Assembly (NCBI RefSeq): GCF_004364345.1
Contig: NZ_SOCA01000007.1
Coordinates: forward strand, 62,001 to 126,000
Source of the DNA: Prosthecobacter fusiformis
GTDB taxonomy: Bacteria > Verrucomicrobiota > Verrucomicrobiia > Verrucomicrobiales > Verrucomicrobiaceae
Direction: 5' to 3'
Length of the DNA: 64,000 nucleotides
The position numbers and the translations under genes are program-made. Positions 29,601-38,281 of the stretch are shown one piece after another (positions within the stretch are counted from its first letter, which is position 1; each line of letters opens with the position of its first letter). Under the pieces are notes generated by a model. That model worked only from the letters and a program-made list of their open reading frames with translations, was not told the DNA's origin and made no database searches.

Positions 29601-30232
29601 TCTTCCAGCAGCTTTTCCAGGTCCTTGCCTTCGCGCACGACACGCATGCCACGGCCGCCACCGCCGAAGGCGGCTTTGATGATGAGGGGAAAGCCGATCT
29701 TTTTAGCGATGACTACCGCTTCCTTGCGGTCGGTGACCGGTTCGTCGGTCCCCTCCAGGATCGGCACATTGATTTTGCGGGCGACGTTTCTCGCCGCAGT
29801 CTTGTCGCCCATCATGTCCAGGATCTTCGACTCCGGCCCGATGAAGATGATGCCTGCATCCGCGCAAGCCTGAGCGAACTGAGGGTTCTCTGAAAGGAAA
29901 CCATAACCGGGGTGGATGGCGTCCACGCCTTTTTCCTTGGCCAGGGTGACGATGCCTTCGATGTCCAGATAAGCCCCCAGGGGACCTTTGTTTTTGTTCA
30001 GTTCATACGCCTCATCCGCCTTGAAGCGGTGTGGGCAAAAGCGGTCTTCCTGGGCATAGATGCCCACGGTTTTCAGCCCCAGCTCCGTCGCCGCACGCAT
30101 CACACGGATGGCGATCTCAGACCGGTTCGCGACCATCAGCTTCTTGATGGGACGGATGCCTGGTTTCACAGGCGGAGTGCTCGCTGAAGAAGGCGCGGGG
30201 CGAGAGGCTTTGGCGGCGGCTTTTTTGGACAT
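26672..30232 (-). CDS. pyc: Pyruvate carboxylase
   Basis: An 1186-residue single-chain pyruvate carboxylase that makes oxaloacetate from pyruvate and bicarbonate with ATP and biotin. Domains in order: biotin carboxylase (about 40-490, with the glycine-rich GGGGRGMRVV ATP-grasp loop), carboxyltransferase (about 565-840, opening with the family motif TTMRDAHQS), the conserved carboxylase/PYC-OADA region, and a biotinyl domain with EAMKM (biotinylated lysine near 1151). Length and order match full-length bacterial enzymes. I chose the ATG at 30232; a GTG at 30262 is an alternative. It provides the anaplerotic step and stands alone, convergent with the P-loop gene. Confidence 0.95.
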   Translation of the reverse strand: MSKKAAAKASRPAPSSASTPPVKPGIRPIKKLMVANRSEIAIRVMRAATELGLKTVGIYAQEDRFCPHRFKADEAYELNKNKGPLGAYLDIEGIVTLAKEKGVDAIHPGYGFLSENPQFAQACADAGIIFIGPESKILDMMGDKTAARNVARKINVPILEGTDEPVTDRKEAVVIAKKIGFPLIIKAAFGGGGRGMRVVREGKDLEKLLEEAQTEALRSFGNGAVFLEKFVGKAKHIEVQILADKHGNVLHLHERDCSVQRRHQKVIEQAPSYGLKQEVIDGLCEAAVKLAKEVNYTHAGTVEFLVDHETGEWFFIEMNPRIQVEHTVTEEITGIDIVRSQILIAQGYQIHQEPLALPPQDKIEKSGFAIQCRITTEDPENAFTPDFGKILTYRSPGGFGVRLDGALGATNAVITPYYDSMLVKMTVYGRTYQQALDRMDRGLREFRIRGVKTNIPFLMNVVHHEDFKTGQATTRFIDNNPELLKFTARQDRASKLLSYLADTIVNGNPFAKGHKISKAFIGAPIPQWDHRMEPPKGTKQILTEMGPEKFCKDWIAKQKRLLITDTTMRDAHQSLLATRMRTFDMLAVADAVARRTPDLFSLEMWGGATFDVTMRFLREDPWERLRDIREKVPNILLQMLFRGSNAVGYTNYPDNVVKGFIKHAAQNGMDIFRIFDSLNYLPNLTAAMDAVREDTSSICEGTLCYTGDILDPKRDKYDLKYYVRLAKELEKMGAHMLCIKDMAGLVRPYAARKLVKALKDEVGIPIHFHTHDTSGLNAASIIEAAEAGVDVADAAIASMSGGTSQPNLNSIVAALQHTPRDTGLDTDALQEFSDYWATVRAYYKPFDTSEPYGTAEVYLHEMPGGQYTNLKEQAIGMGLGPRWPEIAHAYAEVNQLCGDIVKVTPSSKVVGDLAIECVARGVKPGDIFQLTGTKWSKDVTSMFEGWLGEPFYGMEANKAADSRKKWNSLADAIVGKGGKRIKGRPGTHAAKVNLTEVRAELEQKMKKKPTEDDVWSYLMYPDVFLKFAEFRKTYGDIAALPTPAYYYGVQQKEEINIELEAGKTLFVRLLNMTEPDANGQQTAIFELNGYPRHTTVTNKALAVNAVSKIKADPADPTQVGAPMPGMVASIAVSVGQKVKEGETLVTLEAMKMFAAVSAPTAGTVQEICVKISESVESKDLLVRLGK

Positions 30233-30638
30233 GGTTGTGGGGTTGGGAAAAAGAAAAGACACGCGATTTTCAACGTCGGCGATGCTTTTGCAAGGATTGG
30301 CGCGGATCGCAGCGGCTTAATTTCACCATGCAGTCGCGTGAAGGCCTGGAAAACTCAATGTTTTCGGGGGAAGCATGACGGATCAAGGCTGAGACAAGCT
30401 CCACGAGGTCTCTTGATTTAGCGGGAACAGCCGTCGCCGTTGAGCTGAAGAGTAAAATGTCATGGTTTTACCTGGCAGCTTATCTATCTTGGAGATAGCG
30501 GGGGGAGGTTTGGAGTGCCCAAGGAATAAAATATTTTCATGGGGCGTATTTGATCAGGTTTGACTGTTGAAGGCGATTTGGTGGATTCTTGGTAAACTGG
30601 CCTCGTTTAGCGGGGCTGCCTTCAGCCTACACTCTTAT
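30233..30638. other. Intergenic region upstream of pyc
   Basis: A 406-bp spacer between two divergent genes. It must hold the pyc promoter. One small perfect hairpin (CTATCT-TGG-AGATAG, 30484-30498) is visible. No gene can be supported in it, apart from a possible TTG start at 30567 for the next gene. Confidence 0.3.
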
Positions 30639-31265
30639 ATGTCTGCCCACTCCATTGAATTCTCGTGTCAAACCTGTCAGGTGCAGGGCAGTACTTTTCT
30701 TCTCATCACCGGTGCCGACTATCTAACCGACTCAGGCGAAAAACTCCGTGTCATAGCCGAGGTGGGCCACTGCGCGGACTGTCAAAAGTTTGTGCCCATC
30801 GAAAACCTGAGCTTGGCGCGTGCTCAGGCCCGGTTGGATGAAGTGATTCGGAATGTGGAGCAGGACACACAAACGCTGGTGAAACTCCGAGCCACCTGGG
30901 CCTACAAGCTGGGCTGGCGTAAAGCGGAAGAGGCCTCAGTGGAAAAGAACCGCGACTACTTCAAAAACCTGATCCCCGAGAGTCATTTTTACGTGGATCT
31001 CTGCAAACGGCGGCAGGGTCAGGCACGCTGCCTGAATTGCGGCTCCCAATCGGTGACTGGCAGCTTTGATCTGCCTTCTTACACTGATCTCATGCGCGAA
31101 GGCAGCCTTCCCATGACCGCCAAACACCCCGCCTGCGGCGGCGATCTCGTCGCCCGGCTCTCACGCTTGCGCATCGCCCACCGCGCACCTGAGCCGCGAT
31201 TGTATAACCTTGATGGCGAAGAACTTGTGAGTGTGAGCCGGATGTTTCGGGAGTCTTGGGAATGA
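30639..31265 (+). CDS. Hypothetical protein with three Cys-x-x-Cys pairs
   Basis: A 208-residue protein from the ATG at 30639; a TTG at 30567 would add 24 mostly hydrophobic residues. Three CxxC pairs (CQTC, CADC and CLNC) suggest one or two zinc ribbons, with a charged helical region between the second and third. No enzymatic motif is seen and I do not recognise the family. It may be a nucleic-acid or protein-binding zinc protein. Confidence 0.6.
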   Translation: MSAHSIEFSCQTCQVQGSTFLLITGADYLTDSGEKLRVIAEVGHCADCQKFVPIENLSLARAQARLDEVIRNVEQDTQTLVKLRATWAYKLGWRKAEEASVEKNRDYFKNLIPESHFYVDLCKRRQGQARCLNCGSQSVTGSFDLPSYTDLMREGSLPMTAKHPACGGDLVARLSRLRIAHRAPEPRLYNLDGEELVSVSRMFRESWE

Positions 31266-31669
31266 GGATGGTCGGGCAACGGGGGGGGCCAGGAGGCTAA
31301 AACAGGGGCATTGCGAGTGGATGATCAGTTTGTCAGTTTTTGGCAAGCCGGACTCCAGATGAACGACGGCGTGATGCCTCAATGAAGGATACTGCAACGG
31401 ATTTCAGGAGGTGGCTCGATTCCTCACGGAGGGGGACATCATGGGGCACTTTTCGCCCTCTTCGCTCTTCCCTGCAAGCATTCTCCAGCGCTCTTTCTCC
31501 GTGTGCGGATGGGGCGGGAGCGGGTTGTCTCGCCCCTTTGGGGCTGGGGGGATTGGGGTCACGATGAGGGGTTGATCTGTTTGTCTGGAACCGTTGCCTG
31601 CCCATTTTACTGCCTGAGTACATTTTAGGTTTTCTCGCCACGTATCCCAGATCTCTTAAAGTAGCCTAG
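31266..31669. other. 404-bp region with no supported gene
   Basis: Frames are open on both strands (for example 31340-31567 plus and 31333-31641 minus), but their residue content is low in complexity (Arg, Pro, Ser) and resembles translated repeat or noise rather than a protein. The stretch may be a decayed gene or a dispersed repeat. No RNA gene or terminator is visible. Confidence 0.3.
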
Positions 31670-32221
31670 CTAAGGTAGCGGCAACTTGGGCGAGGGACGG
31701 CCTTGGAGCTTCAAGTTGCTGTCTGGCTGACCAAAGTAGCCGTAAAACGCTTCTTCCCAAAAATAGCCTTCCTGTCGGTGCTCGAAAAGTTTATTGAGCA
31801 TTTCAGTAAACGAGAGAGCAACTACACGACTGTTTTCAGTCGCATGATCCCCGGAGTAGCTGTCAAAACAACGGCCAAGCCTTGCCGGGTGGGTGTCGAT
31901 GCTGATGTAATCAGGGCCGCATCCTCTTACCGCAACAACGTAAAGCCCCTCGGAGGGAGTGGTGTCAAAGTCGTCGGGATGGTCCCGATAAGCCAGTTCT
32001 AAGACAACCTGATCAGCTCGCAGAAACTCCGACGGCTTGACGATTCGCCAGCCCCAATCTTCTTTTGGGAACATATCGAGGCCGCCGCAGAGGGCGTAAA
32101 ATTCCTGCACGTCAGGGGGAAGCGTGAAACTGCCGGGTAACACGGGCATTCCTGTGGGTGAATTGACACTGCAGCCAGTCGTGTCCTGTGCTTGTCTGAC
32201 GATGTCGGCTAAAGTCTTCAT
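31670..32221 (-). CDS. SMI1/KNR4 (SUKH) family protein
   Basis: A 183-residue protein with the SUKH-superfamily signature: LPPDVQEFYALCGGLDMF near residues 34-51, then a strand-rich region and a hydrophobic segment around SFTEMLNKLFEH. In bacteria, SUKH proteins are often immunity proteins against polymorphic or contact-dependent toxins, but no toxin gene is adjacent here. It is a single gene with no clear operon partner. The function in this organism is not known. Confidence 0.75.
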   Translation of the reverse strand: MKTLADIVRQAQDTTGCSVNSPTGMPVLPGSFTLPPDVQEFYALCGGLDMFPKEDWGWRIVKPSEFLRADQVVLELAYRDHPDDFDTTPSEGLYVVAVRGCGPDYISIDTHPARLGRCFDSYSGDHATENSRVVALSFTEMLNKLFEHRQEGYFWEEAFYGYFGQPDSNLKLQGRPSPKLPLP

Positions 32222-32280
32222 CTTTTAAGAGTTGCTGGCTGAGGTTAGTCCTCGCGAAATTCCCAAGGGTGAAAGGTTTT

Positions 32281-33082
32281 TTACTTCTGGCTAGCGATCT
32301 GGATGTCCTGGCGGATTTTTAGTCGGCCGAGGGGGTGCTGGCCGATGAGCCAGACTTGGAGGGTAACGGGTTTTTTTAGCAGGTTGGCGGGGATGGTGGT
32401 TTTTCCGCTGCGGCGTTGTTCGGGGGGGAGGACGATGGGGTGGCGGCCGTAGCTGTCGGCTTCGTTGTAGAGATAGACGGCGGCGATCTCGATGTTTTCG
32501 GAGGTGAAGTGGACGGTCCAGTCCTTGTCTATTGGGGCGCTGCCGGTGGGCAGGCTAAGGTGGAGGTCGCAGATGGCGAACTGGCAGGCGGGACTGGCGG
32601 AGCCGTCGGGCCTAACCACGTGTGCGGTGTAGTCTCCGCAAGTGGTGAAGGTGCGTTCCACGAGTCCGAGACCGGTTAAGGTGACTTCTTCCACGGGATG
32701 GCCATCGCGATGGATGACGAGGGTTTTGACGCCCAGGGAATCGCGGTCCATGACGTTAATTTTCACCGGCTGGCCTTTTTGGTAAGGCACCCAGTCGCCG
32801 AGGTCGAGCAAGAGCGTGCGGTTGATTTGCGGAGGGGTGGCGTCTAACGAGTAGTTGGGAAAGAGGAGGGATTCGGCGCGGTTGCCGCCCCTCCAGGCAT
32901 CAAGATCGGTAATGCGGAAAAGCGGTTTGTTTTTGAGTGCCAGGTGGGCGGCAAAGTCGGCGGCGGTGCGCCGGGACCTGCGAGACGCAGAGTATAAGCC
33001 AGGCTGGAACGCCCAGGCAATACATGATGGCCGGTGCGTGCATAAGGTAGAAGTGACGTGGATCTGGGGTGGAAGCTTTCAT
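32281..33082 (-). pseudogene. Hypothetical protein, probably frameshifted near its 5' end
   Basis: The 3' part (32281 to about 32975) encodes a coherent strand-rich protein ending QDIQIASQK. This frame stays open upstream to 33078 but has no good start. A second frame starts with the ATG at 33082 and encodes a short polar start and one membrane-like helix (APAIMYCLGVPAWLILCVS), which fits the missing N-terminus. The two frames join sensibly around 32955-32995 if one base is lost or gained. Either the gene is a pseudogene or there is a sequence error. The function is unknown. Confidence 0.5.
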
Positions 33083-33210
33083 TGGGAACCGATGATGGGC
33101 CCAGCCGCTGCTCCGATTTCACTCATCAGGAAACCCGGAAACCAGTTCGTCAAAATGTGAATCGGTGACAACTGGATGGGAAATCTGACGTAGCATCGTA
33201 TCTATCCATT

Positions 33211-34002
33211 ATGCCTGCCGTCCTCGCTCTTTTCGCCCATCCAGATGACATCGAATTCGTGGCTGCGGGCACCATGCTGCTGCTTCAGGAGCGCGGCTGG
33301 GACCTGCACTACATGAATATGTGCACGGGCAATGGGGGCTCTGTGCAGATGGACGGAGCCACCACCGCTGCCACCCGCCTGACGGAAGGGCAGGCGGCTG
33401 CGCGCATCCTGGGGGCGACGTTTTATCCGCCCATCGCGGATGATCTGGAACTGACCTACAGTGTGCCTTTGCTGCGAAAGGTGGCTGCTGTCGTCCGGGA
33501 AGCAAAGCCTAGCATTGTGCTCACCCATTCACCGGCGGACTACATGGAGGATCATCAGAATGCCCAGCGGCTGGCCTGTACGGCCGCCTTTGCGCATCCC
33601 ATCCAGAATTTTGTCACAGACCCGCAGCGGGATTCCTTTCTGCATGATGTCACCGTTTACCACGCCATGCCGCATGGCCTGTGTGACCCGTTGCGCAAGC
33701 GCATCCATGCAGGTTCTTTCGTGAATACCACGCGGGTCCACGCGAAAAAGCGGGAGGCGCTGGCAGCGCATGTCAGCCAGAAAGATTGGCTGGATGTGAC
33801 GCAGGGCATGGACTCCTACCTCGTCAGCATGGATGAATCCTCCCGCAAAGTGGGGTCTCTTTCACAGGGATTTACCTTTGCCGAAGGCTGGCGCAGGCAT
33901 CTGCACCTGGGCTTCAGCGCGACCGCTATCGATCCTCTCCAGGATGCTCTGGGCGCAGACTGCCAGATTAACGAGGCCTATGAAGCCTGGCTGAAGGAAT
34001 AG
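33211..34002 (+). CDS. PIG-L/LmbE family deacetylase
   Basis: A 263-residue zinc-dependent deacetylase family protein. The AHPDD metal motif is at residues 9-13 and a second conserved segment, THSPADYMEDH, supplies further ligands. Such enzymes remove acetyl groups from N-acetylglucosamine-type sugars or related molecules; the substrate here is unknown. The ATG at 33211 gives the normal family start. It has no clear operon partner. Confidence 0.88.
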   Translation: MPAVLALFAHPDDIEFVAAGTMLLLQERGWDLHYMNMCTGNGGSVQMDGATTAATRLTEGQAAARILGATFYPPIADDLELTYSVPLLRKVAAVVREAKPSIVLTHSPADYMEDHQNAQRLACTAAFAHPIQNFVTDPQRDSFLHDVTVYHAMPHGLCDPLRKRIHAGSFVNTTRVHAKKREALAAHVSQKDWLDVTQGMDSYLVSMDESSRKVGSLSQGFTFAEGWRRHLHLGFSATAIDPLQDALGADCQINEAYEAWLKE

Positions 34003-34025
34003 CGGGCACGGATGGCGGGGCTTTT

Positions 34026-34295
34026 TCAGGCCAGGGCGGCCTCGTGCTTATGCTCAGAGGCCATCTTCTCGTGGCTGTAATCATCCTCCGCATAATGCCA
34101 GTCCAGGTCGCCATTGTGATGCAGGCATGGGGGCAACTGGTTCGGGTAATAAACATGCCTGAGACCGCAGGAGACGCCCAGGCTGAGGTGATGCTCAGCC
34201 TGAGCTTCCGGCGTCAGCAGACAACGGATGCACATGTCTTTTCCATTCCATCTGCAACGCAGATGGCAGGGGTCGTCGGAGGATGAGTCTGACAT
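34026..34295 (-). CDS. Small Cys/His-rich hypothetical protein
   Basis: An 89-residue protein with several Cys and His residues (CHLRC, CIRC, CLHH and a His/Glu-rich tail). It may bind zinc. An AAAGG lies upstream of the ATG at 34295 at acceptable spacing. No family is recognised. The residue mix looks protein-like, but the length is short. Confidence 0.5.
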   Translation of the reverse strand: MSDSSSDDPCHLRCRWNGKDMCIRCLLTPEAQAEHHLSLGVSCGLRHVYYPNQLPPCLHHNGDLDWHYAEDDYSHEKMASEHKHEAALA

Positions 34296-34327
34296 AAGGA
34301 CTGCCTTTCCATAAGTGGATTACGGGT

Positions 34328-34588
34328 GTGTCAATACCGGTGGAAGTGACAGAGATGCCGGGAGAGCAGTCATCCGTAATAGGACGTGTGCGCAGGTCTG
34401 TGGCTACCAGAGGTGAAATTCTGGAATTAATTCATTGTTATCATGAAGAGAACCCGGCTGGCAATCCCCGAAATCCATTGAGTGAAATGAGCCTCTCTTT
34501 TGTGCTGTTCGAGCACCCCGGATGGTTAAGGAGGATAAAGGATTATTTAGGTGGGAATTCGTTGGATGGTGATGAGAAACGTGTGTAA
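34328..34588 (+). CDS. Possible small hypothetical protein
   Basis: An 86-residue frame from a GTG at 34328; an ATG at 34355 is also possible. It includes a helical segment (RGEILELIHCYHEE) and a hydrophobic-charged tail. There is no recognised domain and no convincing ribosome-binding site. It ends just before the large Ig-fusion gene. It may simply be an open frame in the upstream region of that gene. Confidence 0.25.
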   Translation: MSIPVEVTEMPGEQSSVIGRVRRSVATRGEILELIHCYHEENPAGNPRNPLSEMSLSFVLFEHPGWLRRIKDYLGGNSLDGDEKRV

Positions 34589-34616
34589 ATACACCATCGA
34601 TTTCTTACGTGCTCAC

Positions 34617-37600
34617 ATGGATTTTAAACTGTCTCTCCGCCACTGTGCTTCACCTCTACTGCTAGCATGTGTTTGGGGCGGTTTTCTACCCGCGCAGGAT
34701 GTTCCTCGGTTGTCCCTCAGCCAGGTTGGTCTTCATTTCATTTGTACGGCGGATGGCCAGCCGGATATGTATAGCTGGCGTCATCCGGTAAAGGATGTGA
34801 GACCTGGCTCAGCACCAGAAGATTATTTGATCCCCGAAATTGCGCTAGAAGATTTGGATAGTTCCCTCAATGTCAGTGGGGGGAGGACAGCATTGAGTGT
34901 GGAGCCTTATAATGGTCAAGGATTTGCCATTGCGCATGACGTGTTCAGTGGATTTTATGGGCAAGAGGAAGAAGCTCGCCTGACCAATGGAGAGGCCGTT
35001 CATTGGACGGAACCAGGGAAAGGCGAGAATACCTTCAAAAAGAGGTATTATTCCAATTTTCCTCCCTTGTCCGGATCACCCGTAATGTATGGGATTGTAT
35101 CCGATTTCTCAGGTGTGGTTGGGGACTCTCAGTATGGTCGGACCCGGCGAGTGCACCCAGGGTATAATCCATACAACTGGAACTACACACTGGATTATAA
35201 TGTCCCCTTGACGGTTAATCAGAAGCGCATACAAGCGATGCTGTATCTGCAATTGCATCATGCGATAACAACGGATGCCGATAAGAATTTTGATTTCACC
35301 TTTGTAATTTCAGGTGCGGATCTGGGCTCAGTTCGTGTTGATGGGCAAGCCATTTTTGCCAAGGCATCCGATTATGTTTTTCAAAGTCAAAAGGCACTTT
35401 TTGAAACAGCTGATCAAGGAACTCTGGGTGGATTTGCGGACTCTCAAAAAATAGCCCGTGGACGGTACGCTCAGGGGCGGCCTCCGATGCCGGCTGATTC
35501 AGGTTATATAACCAATCTAAACTCGAGTACTTCTTTGTTACTGAATTTAAACCTATCATCGCTCTACTGGACGATGAATAGAGATGAGATTCTTGATTTT
35601 AGTTCCGAGCTCATCACGCTGGCGGTTTATTCGGGAAATCTTTCACTGAGTTCATTATCAACGGTACAACCAGTTCAGATCATTTGTTTTAAACTGCCTG
35701 ATGGACGAGCGCCGGCACCGGATTTGGTGACGGTGGGCACATACCCTGTACACGGCTTTAACGCAAACGGGCTGCCTTATCATAAGCCGTGCCTACAGGC
35801 TCCTCATTGGTGGAGCTTTAACTCTGACGGAGCAATTGGGCGTCCCTATGGTTCTCAATCAAATACAGCTCTGCGTGGTCGCTATGCAAACTTTTCACAG
35901 TGGAATTGGGACAAATTTTCAGTAAATTCCTCGGATCCCTTTGCTCCACAAGATGGTTACAGACAACGAGTCCCTGGTGGTAATTCCCTTATCTATGGCT
36001 ATGATGAGAGGCTGTATCCAGATGTGCGGAAAGTGCCTGTAGCGGAACTCATAGCTGATCCTTTAAAGCGCATCGAATACCAGGCCCCCCGTTACAATAT
36101 GCCGCTGCATTTTGGCACGGATACGCTGCGCACATTATCTTACGTGCATGATTTAACCCCGAAATTGTATGTGGAAGATTCGGATTTTACGCCGCATCCC
36201 TCATACAATGATGTCGGAGTGCATTTGGCATATGCATCAGCGTATGATCCTCCTCAAATCATTACCCCCCCTCAGGCCCAAAGTCTCCAAATCAAAGGGC
36301 CGGTGTCTATGTCAGTCGAGGTTTCAAGCTCGACCCCGGTAACCTATCAGTGGCGATTTAATGAGGACCCCATCCCGAATGCGAATGGTCCAAATTTCGA
36401 AATGGAAATGGCGGAAAAAGCTCAGGAGGGTTCCTATGATGTAGTTGTGACCAATTGGAAGGAGAGTCTCATTTCTGAGTCGGTGGAGCTGATTGTACAC
36501 GATCCGGTGATTGTTACTGACCCGGTCTCTAAATCGGTAGCCGTAGGCGGGGCAGTCACGTTTTCAGTATCTGCCGAAGGGGCAGACTTGACCTATCAGT
36601 GGCGCCGTAATCATCTGGCTATCCCGAATGCTGTTTCAAAGAATCTGGAGCTGTCTCGGTTGAAGTTTACTGACGAAGGACTTTATGACGTTATCGTGAC
36701 GGGCAGGCATGGTCAGGTTATTTCGCAGCCTGCTAACCTGACGGTTTTCGCACCTCTGGCCATTGTGCAACAGCCAGTGGGAGGCCGTTTGCGATTGGAG
36801 CGCAGCATGACCTTGAAGGTGAATGCCGTGGGAGAGATGCCCATCCGTTATCAATGGTGGAGGGGTAGTGAAATGATCGCAGGTGCAGAGACTGCCGAGC
36901 TGCTGGTGACAGCTACGGATGAGGATGACGCTGCAGGATTTTACAAAGTGGTGGTGACAAGCCCTCAAGGTAGCGTCACATCTAAAACTGCCGAGGTGGT
37001 AGGAGTGGACTATCCGCCAGTCATTACCTTGCATCCTGAAGATCAGATTGTGGGGGTGGGTCTGGCGGCCAGCTTCAGCGTGGAGGCGGAAGGTGAGTCC
37101 CTTCGCTATCAGTGGCGGCGAAACGGGGTTAATATAAGTCGGGCCAATGCTGCATCTTATGTGATCCCCCAGGTTAAAAAGACCCACGTTGGCATTTATG
37201 ATTGTGTGATCAGTAACAATGAAGGCAACACTCTCTCCCGGTCTGCTGAGCTTTCTTTGCCTGTAAGTCTTTCTTTCACCCGCCTGCCTGAGGATCAATT
37301 CGTCACAGAGGGAGAAAATGCAATTTTTAAAGCCTTGGTGGTCAGTGAAGGCGAAAAGGTGACCTATCAATGGTCTTTTAATGGAAAGGTCATTTTAGGA
37401 GCCATTTACCCAGAGCTAACGGTACATGATACCAGTCCTGAGCTAGCGGGCGTTTATAGCGTCGAGGCTTCAAAGGGGGGAGAAAAAGTCACTGCGTCGG
37501 CTCTGCTAAAAGTGCGCGAGCCAGGCATGCTTGTTTATAAAATCACAGGCACTGGTCAGACGGTCGTCGGCAGCACAAATACGCGGGTAACGGTGACGGG

Positions 37601-38075
37601 TTACTTGCTGCTGGAGCAGATGCCCCAGGGGTTAAATGGGGCTCTCATTATAGTTACCAAGGATGGTCGGTACAGCCGCTACCATGTGCAGCGCCTGGAT
37701 CATCTGCGCTTGGATTCTACGGGCCCTTCCTTAAAGACTCAGAGCGTCATCAGCAGCGTTGCAGAAGGTACGGAGGAATCTCCTTTTCGTTCTTTGCTAT
37801 GGCTGCAAGGTGCCGATAGCCTGATTGTTCTGTCGCCCACAGTGAAGACCCTGGGACCTAAAACTCTTTCCGGCACCGCTAACCAAATGAGCATGCTGAG
37901 GGTTGATGGGCCGTCAAAAACCACTCTAGAAACACTGAGCCTAAAAGCTGCCCTAGACATCACAAGCAGCGCCGTGGCGCGCCAAAACTCCGAATCTTTG
38001 GACGGCACCCTAGAACGACTGGTTGTGGACTTACAGGTAAAAGGATATTTGGAGATGGCTGAAGAGGAACCTTGA
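34617..38075 (+). CDS. Secreted protein: Verru_Chthon cassette A-like region plus five Ig-like domains
   Basis: A 1152-residue protein. It starts with a conventional signal peptide (about 1-27, ending FLPAQ) rather than a pilin leader. Residues 32 to about 535 follow the exported part of cassette protein A in the same motif order: VGLHFICTAD, LTVNQKRIQAM, MPADSGY, WWSFNSDGA and DTLRTL match VGMHFITTAD, LTSNQRRIEAL, MPADSGH, WWSFSRDGA and DVIRTM. Five Ig-like repeats (about 541-968) follow, each with a YQWRRN- or YQWSFN-like core strand, then a C-terminal region of about 185 residues. I infer a surface or secreted adhesive protein. I chose the ATG at 34617. The gene is visibly more AT-rich than its neighbours. 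Confidence 0.7.
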   Translation: MDFKLSLRHCASPLLLACVWGGFLPAQDVPRLSLSQVGLHFICTADGQPDMYSWRHPVKDVRPGSAPEDYLIPEIALEDLDSSLNVSGGRTALSVEPYNGQGFAIAHDVFSGFYGQEEEARLTNGEAVHWTEPGKGENTFKKRYYSNFPPLSGSPVMYGIVSDFSGVVGDSQYGRTRRVHPGYNPYNWNYTLDYNVPLTVNQKRIQAMLYLQLHHAITTDADKNFDFTFVISGADLGSVRVDGQAIFAKASDYVFQSQKALFETADQGTLGGFADSQKIARGRYAQGRPPMPADSGYITNLNSSTSLLLNLNLSSLYWTMNRDEILDFSSELITLAVYSGNLSLSSLSTVQPVQIICFKLPDGRAPAPDLVTVGTYPVHGFNANGLPYHKPCLQAPHWWSFNSDGAIGRPYGSQSNTALRGRYANFSQWNWDKFSVNSSDPFAPQDGYRQRVPGGNSLIYGYDERLYPDVRKVPVAELIADPLKRIEYQAPRYNMPLHFGTDTLRTLSYVHDLTPKLYVEDSDFTPHPSYNDVGVHLAYASAYDPPQIITPPQAQSLQIKGPVSMSVEVSSSTPVTYQWRFNEDPIPNANGPNFEMEMAEKAQEGSYDVVVTNWKESLISESVELIVHDPVIVTDPVSKSVAVGGAVTFSVSAEGADLTYQWRRNHLAIPNAVSKNLELSRLKFTDEGLYDVIVTGRHGQVISQPANLTVFAPLAIVQQPVGGRLRLERSMTLKVNAVGEMPIRYQWWRGSEMIAGAETAELLVTATDEDDAAGFYKVVVTSPQGSVTSKTAEVVGVDYPPVITLHPEDQIVGVGLAASFSVEAEGESLRYQWRRNGVNISRANAASYVIPQVKKTHVGIYDCVISNNEGNTLSRSAELSLPVSLSFTRLPEDQFVTEGENAIFKALVVSEGEKVTYQWSFNGKVILGAIYPELTVHDTSPELAGVYSVEASKGGEKVTASALLKVREPGMLVYKITGTGQTVVGSTNTRVTVTGYLLLEQMPQGLNGALIIVTKDGRYSRYHVQRLDHLRLDSTGPSLKTQSVISSVAEGTEESPFRSLLWLQGADSLIVLSPTVKTLGPKTLSGTANQMSMLRVDGPSKTTLETLSLKAALDITSSAVARQNSESLDGTLERLVVDLQVKGYLEMAEEEP

Positions 38076-38224
38076 TTGGGGTGCGAGGAATGATGGGGCG
38101 CTGTTGCTGCCCCCACCTTGATTAATGGGGAAGTGTGGTGGAGCGCACTCGACAGTGTCTGAAAGCTGTCCTCGCTCGGCTGTATGATGTCTTAATCCTC
38201 TGAATATCAATTCGGGACAACGCA

Positions 38225-38260
38225 CAAAAAAACCGCGCTTCCTTGCGGAGGCGCGGTTTT
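38225..38260 (-). terminator. Intrinsic terminator of rplI
   Basis: A 10-bp perfect stem (AAAACCGCGC at 38228-38237, GCGCGGTTTT at 38251-38260). Read on the minus strand it is followed by a further T-run (38225-38227). It lies 20 bp beyond the rplI stop. Confidence 0.85.
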
Positions 38261-38281
38261 AAAACGGGGTTTTCGAGGGGC

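Noticed and set aside
36636-37370. 244-residue open frame on the minus strand
   Set aside because: Antisense to the Ig repeats; the periodic plus-strand codons keep the opposite frame open.
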